The position numbers were made by a program, and so were the translations under genes. The notes beneath the pieces are model-generated. The model had not been told where the DNA came from. It searched no databases and saw only the letters and a list, made by a program, of their open reading frames with translations. From a bacterium (lineage in GTDB: Bacteria > Bacteroidota > Bacteroidia > Flavobacteriales_D > Crocinitomicaceae), in assembly GCA_024742305.1 (NCBI GenBank), contig JANSYQ010000010.1, positions 53,709 to 117,708 of the forward strand: DNA of 64,000 bases, given 5' to 3'. Shown here in pieces: positions 61,581 through 64,000 of the stretch; the stretch's first letter is position 1; each line of letters starts with the position of its first letter.

Positions 61581-62144
61581 ATGACTGAAGAATTAAACAT
61601 GATTTACGACGAGTTTAAAGCGTCAAACGATAAATCAATAGAGCACTTTGAGTCGGAATTAATGAAGATTCGTGCTGGAAAGGCATCTCCTGCGATGTTG
61701 CAAAGTGTAATGGTAGATTATTATGGATCGGCAACACCTATTCAGCAGGTGGCGAACATAGGTGTTATGGACGCACGCACTCTAACAGTTCAGCCATGGG
61801 AGAAAGCAATGTTGGGTGAGTTGATGAAGGGAATCGTGAACGCCAACCTAGGATTTGCCCCGCAAGACAACGGTGAAATGTTGATCATTTCCATTCCGCC
61901 ATTAACGGAAGAACGACGTCGTGAATTGGTAAAACGTGCCAAGGCAGAAGCGGAAAATGCCAAAGTAGGAATTCGTTCGCATCGTAAGGACGCGTTAGAC
62001 ATGATCAAAGGATTGAAAGACGAAGGATTATCAGAAGACATGCAAAAAGACGCTGAGAGCCGCGTGCAACAGATTACAGACAATTACACAGAGAAAGTGG
62101 ATGAATTGTTCGTCTTGAAGGAAAAAGACATCATGACGATTTAA
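61581..62144 (+). CDS. frr: Ribosome recycling factor
   Basis: Splits post-termination ribosomes together with EF-G. The 187-residue protein has 'RAGKASPAMLQSVMVDYYG', 'TPIQQVANIGVMDARTLTVQ' and 'LTEERRRELVKRAKAEAENA'. The length matches the family (~185). A palindrome-based terminator follows. Confidence 0.97.
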   Translation: MTEELNMIYDEFKASNDKSIEHFESELMKIRAGKASPAMLQSVMVDYYGSATPIQQVANIGVMDARTLTVQPWEKAMLGELMKGIVNANLGFAPQDNGEMLIISIPPLTEERRRELVKRAKAEAENAKVGIRSHRKDALDMIKGLKDEGLSEDMQKDAESRVQQITDNYTEKVDELFVLKEKDIMTI

Positions 62145-62166
62145 TTAACGTCCTAGTTGATATTTA

Positions 62167-62217
62167 AAAGCCGGTTGCAGGTCATCGAGCAAAGTCGAGA
62201 TGAAGCGACCGGTTTTT
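62167..62217 (+). terminator. Terminator of pyrH-frr with dispersed palindrome
   Basis: Outer stem AAGCCGGT / ACCGGTTT around 'catcgagcaaagtcgagatg' (62183-62202), a two-base variant of the 20-mer at 51639. Six T follow. Confidence 0.85.
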
Positions 62218-62295
62218 TATTTGAAAAGTCTTTGCTCTTTATATCTTTCGTCTCATGGTCTAATTTCTAGCGTCTAAAAACCCTAGTCTCTCTCT

Positions 62296-63465
62296 CTACT
62301 TTATCAGAATCTCCACTCTTCGATTCGCCTGCTCTTGATACGTGCGAAGTGGGTTTTCATAGATTGGACGCGTATTTCCATATCCAACGAAAGATAGACG
62401 GTCCTTGTCAATTCCATTATCGATTAGGTAATGCATCACACGTTTTGCGCGCGCCTCGGATATTTTCTGACCCGCAAAGCTGTTATCCCCCATAGCGAAC
62501 ACGTGTCCCTGAATTTCTACTTCGAGGGTTGAGTTCAACGCTAAGAAATCTTTCAATCGGCGCAATTTTGGCTCAGAACTTTTCAGGATTTCACTGGTTC
62601 CCGGAACAAACTGTATCTCTTCAATTTGCAGACTTTTCCCCGATTCTGCGCGATCCAGGAAAATCTCGATGTACCTATCCTCATACGCTGAAATCTCGAT
62701 GAGACTATCATAGAAGAAGTAGCCTTCCAAATCGCAGCTCAGATTAAAATCCTTCGTGGAAGTGATGTTGAAGAAGAAATCAGAACCAACATACATTCCT
62801 TGAATGTCTCTGTTTCCTTCTAGGATCAATGCAGCGGTAAGTGGCATTCCTGATTCAGAATCTCGTATCGAAAAAGACAGTGTTGGAGCAAAATCGTCAT
62901 CGCGAACATCCACCACTTTTTTCTCTTCAACCAAAACGACTTCCTCGTCAAAATTCCAGTTCAAAGACATTTTCTTTTCAGACTCTTCATCCGTAGCGAA
63001 GACAATATAAATTTTCTGACCGGAGGACATTTTGTACTTGTACAAATGACTTTGATCGACTTCGCCACTTAATCCAACCGTTGCATGTTCTTTCGAAACG
63101 TGCATGCGCTGAATTTCTGCAATTCCTTTTTCAACGTCGCGGCAAATATCATCAGATTCTGGTTTGAAAACGACCATTTGAAGATACCCCTTGCTTACCG
63201 AAGCATCAAAAGTTAATGTTCCAGCAGATGGAGCTATATAGCTGCACCATAAAGTATTTTCAGAACTGATTTCGGATAAGGCCGGGTACGCTTCGGTGAT
63301 TCCATCGCCACCACCATTAAAGGCAAGCTTGAATTCGCCGTTATCAAAGATGTTGATAGCGCCGATGCAACTGTTCATGTTCTCACCATCTTTGCCAACC
63401 GTATGTTGACTAAGAGAAGACCACGACAGAAGCAAAGAAATGAGGAGAAAGATTACTTTTGCCAT
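62296..63465 (-). CDS. OmpA-family exported protein
   Basis: A 389-residue protein with a signal peptide ('VIFLLISLLLSWSSLSQ'). Residues ~20-290 are a beta-rich, acidic region of unknown family; a carboxypeptidase-regulatory-like segment ('MPLTAALILEGNRDIQGMYV') lies near 210-260. The C-terminal ~105 residues are an OmpA peptidoglycan-binding domain ('STLEVEIQGHVFAMGDNS', 'RAKRVMHYLIDNGIDKDRLS', 'ANRRVEILIK'). The ATG at 63465 follows the -7 box at 63478-63485; a longer frame to 63480 would begin inside it. Confidence 0.87.
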   Translation of the reverse strand: MAKVIFLLISLLLSWSSLSQHTVGKDGENMNSCIGAINIFDNGEFKLAFNGGGDGITEAYPALSEISSENTLWCSYIAPSAGTLTFDASVSKGYLQMVVFKPESDDICRDVEKGIAEIQRMHVSKEHATVGLSGEVDQSHLYKYKMSSGQKIYIVFATDEESEKKMSLNWNFDEEVVLVEEKKVVDVRDDDFAPTLSFSIRDSESGMPLTAALILEGNRDIQGMYVGSDFFFNITSTKDFNLSCDLEGYFFYDSLIEISAYEDRYIEIFLDRAESGKSLQIEEIQFVPGTSEILKSSEPKLRRLKDFLALNSTLEVEIQGHVFAMGDNSFAGQKISEARAKRVMHYLIDNGIDKDRLSFVGYGNTRPIYENPLRTYQEQANRRVEILIK

Positions 63466-63477
63466 AGTTAGTTCGGT

Positions 63478-63485
63478 CAAATATA
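63478..63485 (-). promoter_or_regulatory. -7 box (TATATTTG) of the OmpA-family gene
   Basis: Exact TAnnTTTG on the minus strand, 12 nt before the ATG at 63465. A near match (TACTTTG) for the divergent globin gene is at about 63499-63505. Confidence 0.6.
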
Positions 63486-63533
63486 ATTATTCTAATTGTA
63501 CTTTGCACCTCACTAAATTTGTTTAGTAAAGGC

Positions 63534-63923
63534 ATGGACAGTATCTATTCAAAAATTGGACCGGAAAAATTACGCGCGATCGTAGATTCGTTCTATGATC
63601 TCGTATTTGTAAACGAAATTATTGGTCCCTTATTTCAAACGGATAAATCACTAATTCGTGACAAACAGTATCAATTTTTAACGCAATTTTTGGGCGGTCC
63701 CCATTTATATTCAGCTAGTTACGGACACCCACGTATGCGCATGCGCCACCTTCCTCATAAAATTGATCAAGTAGCAATGGAAGAGTGGCTGAGGTGTATG
63801 AGAAAGGCAATTGACACCGGCAACAACGGCAACGACAACGACACCGACAACGCCAACGTCAACGCCAACGACAACAACAACAACAACAACACAACAACAA
63901 CAACAACAACGACAACACACTAA
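63534..63923 (+). CDS. Truncated haemoglobin, C-terminus replaced by low-complexity sequence
   Basis: The first ~93 residues match a group II truncated haemoglobin: 'IYSKIGPEKLRAIVDSFYDL', 'FLGGPHLYSASYGHPRMR', 'MRHLPHKID' and 'WLRCMRKAID', with the conserved proximal-His region in 'GHPRMRMRH'. These bind haem and oxygen or nitric oxide. From about base 63812 the frame becomes a Thr/Asn/Asp-rich string that no globin has; a normal protein would continue with a final helix of ~25 residues. The stop at 63923 is therefore not trustworthy. The start at 63534 is preferred; 63519 is possible. Confidence 0.72.
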   Translation: MDSIYSKIGPEKLRAIVDSFYDLVFVNEIIGPLFQTDKSLIRDKQYQFLTQFLGGPHLYSASYGHPRMRMRHLPHKIDQVAMEEWLRCMRKAIDTGNNGNDNDTDNANVNANDNNNNNNTTTTTTTTTH

Positions 63924-64000
63924 CACCGACAACGACGACAACGACGACTGCGGCGGCGGCAAAACCCATGGGAACGGCAACACACAATCATAACGCACAC
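63812..64000. repeat. Low-complexity A/C-rich tract, probable sequence artefact
   Basis: About 190 nt made mostly of aac, acg, acc and aca triplets with almost no T, unlike all other DNA in the window. It begins abruptly inside the globin gene and runs to the end. Likely an assembly or read error at a sequence end, not a real repeat. Confidence 0.75.

Noticed and set aside
63711..63998. Minus-strand frame with Val/Cys runs at the window end
   Set aside because: It is the complement of the low-complexity tract and not a real protein.

Overview
The window looks like chromosomal DNA of a member of the Bacteroidota, most likely Flavobacteriales (Crocinitomicaceae/Cryomorphaceae-like). The evidence is: the type IX secretion pair porU-porV; secreted proteins with type A and type B T9SS sorting domains; an OmpA protein with a DUF5723 domain; a DUF4920 lipoprotein; a fused E1-alpha/E1-beta 2-oxoacid dehydrogenase; and repeated matches to the Bacteroidota -7 promoter box TAnnTTTG, one of them (before rplM) with a -33 TTTG exactly 19 nt upstream. 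Genes are dense. I see no tRNA, rRNA, CRISPR array, transposase, phage gene or recognisable defence system. The species cannot be fixed from the sequence alone.

Layout. 2-4117: 3' part of a giant T9SS-secreted surface protein. 4182-8085 (minus): methyltransferase, truA, a TPR/PD40 protein and an EI24-type membrane protein. 8181-11133 (plus): purB and a secreted protein of unknown role. 11202-13611 (minus): lnt, an ECF sigma factor and its zinc-finger anti-sigma, translationally coupled. 13666-19713 (minus): SRPBCC protein, OmpA/TSP3 protein, a large membrane-anchored propeller-like protein, rnhB. 19806-20774 (plus): two small exported proteins. 20950-28230 (minus): a fatty-acid beta-oxidation block (fadE; marR-fadB-fadA-DEAD helicase) with a shared TATGCATGNATA candidate operator. 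28338-29721: three coupled small genes including a PaaI-like thioesterase. 29854-36225 (plus): dipeptidyl peptidase IV, small unknowns, fused 2-oxoacid dehydrogenase E1, a T9SS cargo protein. 36222-39572 (minus): asparagine-synthase-like protein and two membrane proteins. 39718-41873: lpxD paralogue coupled to a GAF/PP2C phosphatase. 41970-48283 (minus): porV-porU. 48423-51562 (plus): pssA-purS-coiled-coil-RRM-enoyl-CoA hydratase. 51806-55489 (plus): a 12-cysteine secreted protein, then rplM-rpsI and rpsB-tsf. 55827-58967 (minus): a 1046-residue secreted protein with Cys-rich modules. 59136-62144 (plus): two lipoproteins, then pyrH-frr. 62296-63465 (minus): OmpA-family protein. 63534 onward: a truncated haemoglobin that runs into a low-complexity A/C-rich tract, probably an assembly artefact at the sequence end.

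How the genes fit together. PorV and PorU export and process proteins carrying C-terminal sorting signals; at least two such cargo proteins (2-4117 and 35347-36225) lie in the window. The fad genes, thioesterase and the fused E1 point to use of fatty acids and branched-chain amino acids. The rplM-rpsI, rpsB-tsf and pyrH-frr blocks are housekeeping and conserved.

Most unusual signals: (1) a heptamer-periodic purine/pyrimidine hairpin repeat at several intergenic sites; (2) a dispersed 20-nt palindrome that forms terminators at three sites and, in mutated tandem form, encodes the C-terminus of a methyltransferase; (3) a secreted protein made of two six-cysteine motifs; (4) the 1046-residue secreted protein; (5) a predicted MarR regulon for beta-oxidation; (6) a cluster of unexplained hairpins after tsf. 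None amounts to a clearly new multi-gene system.
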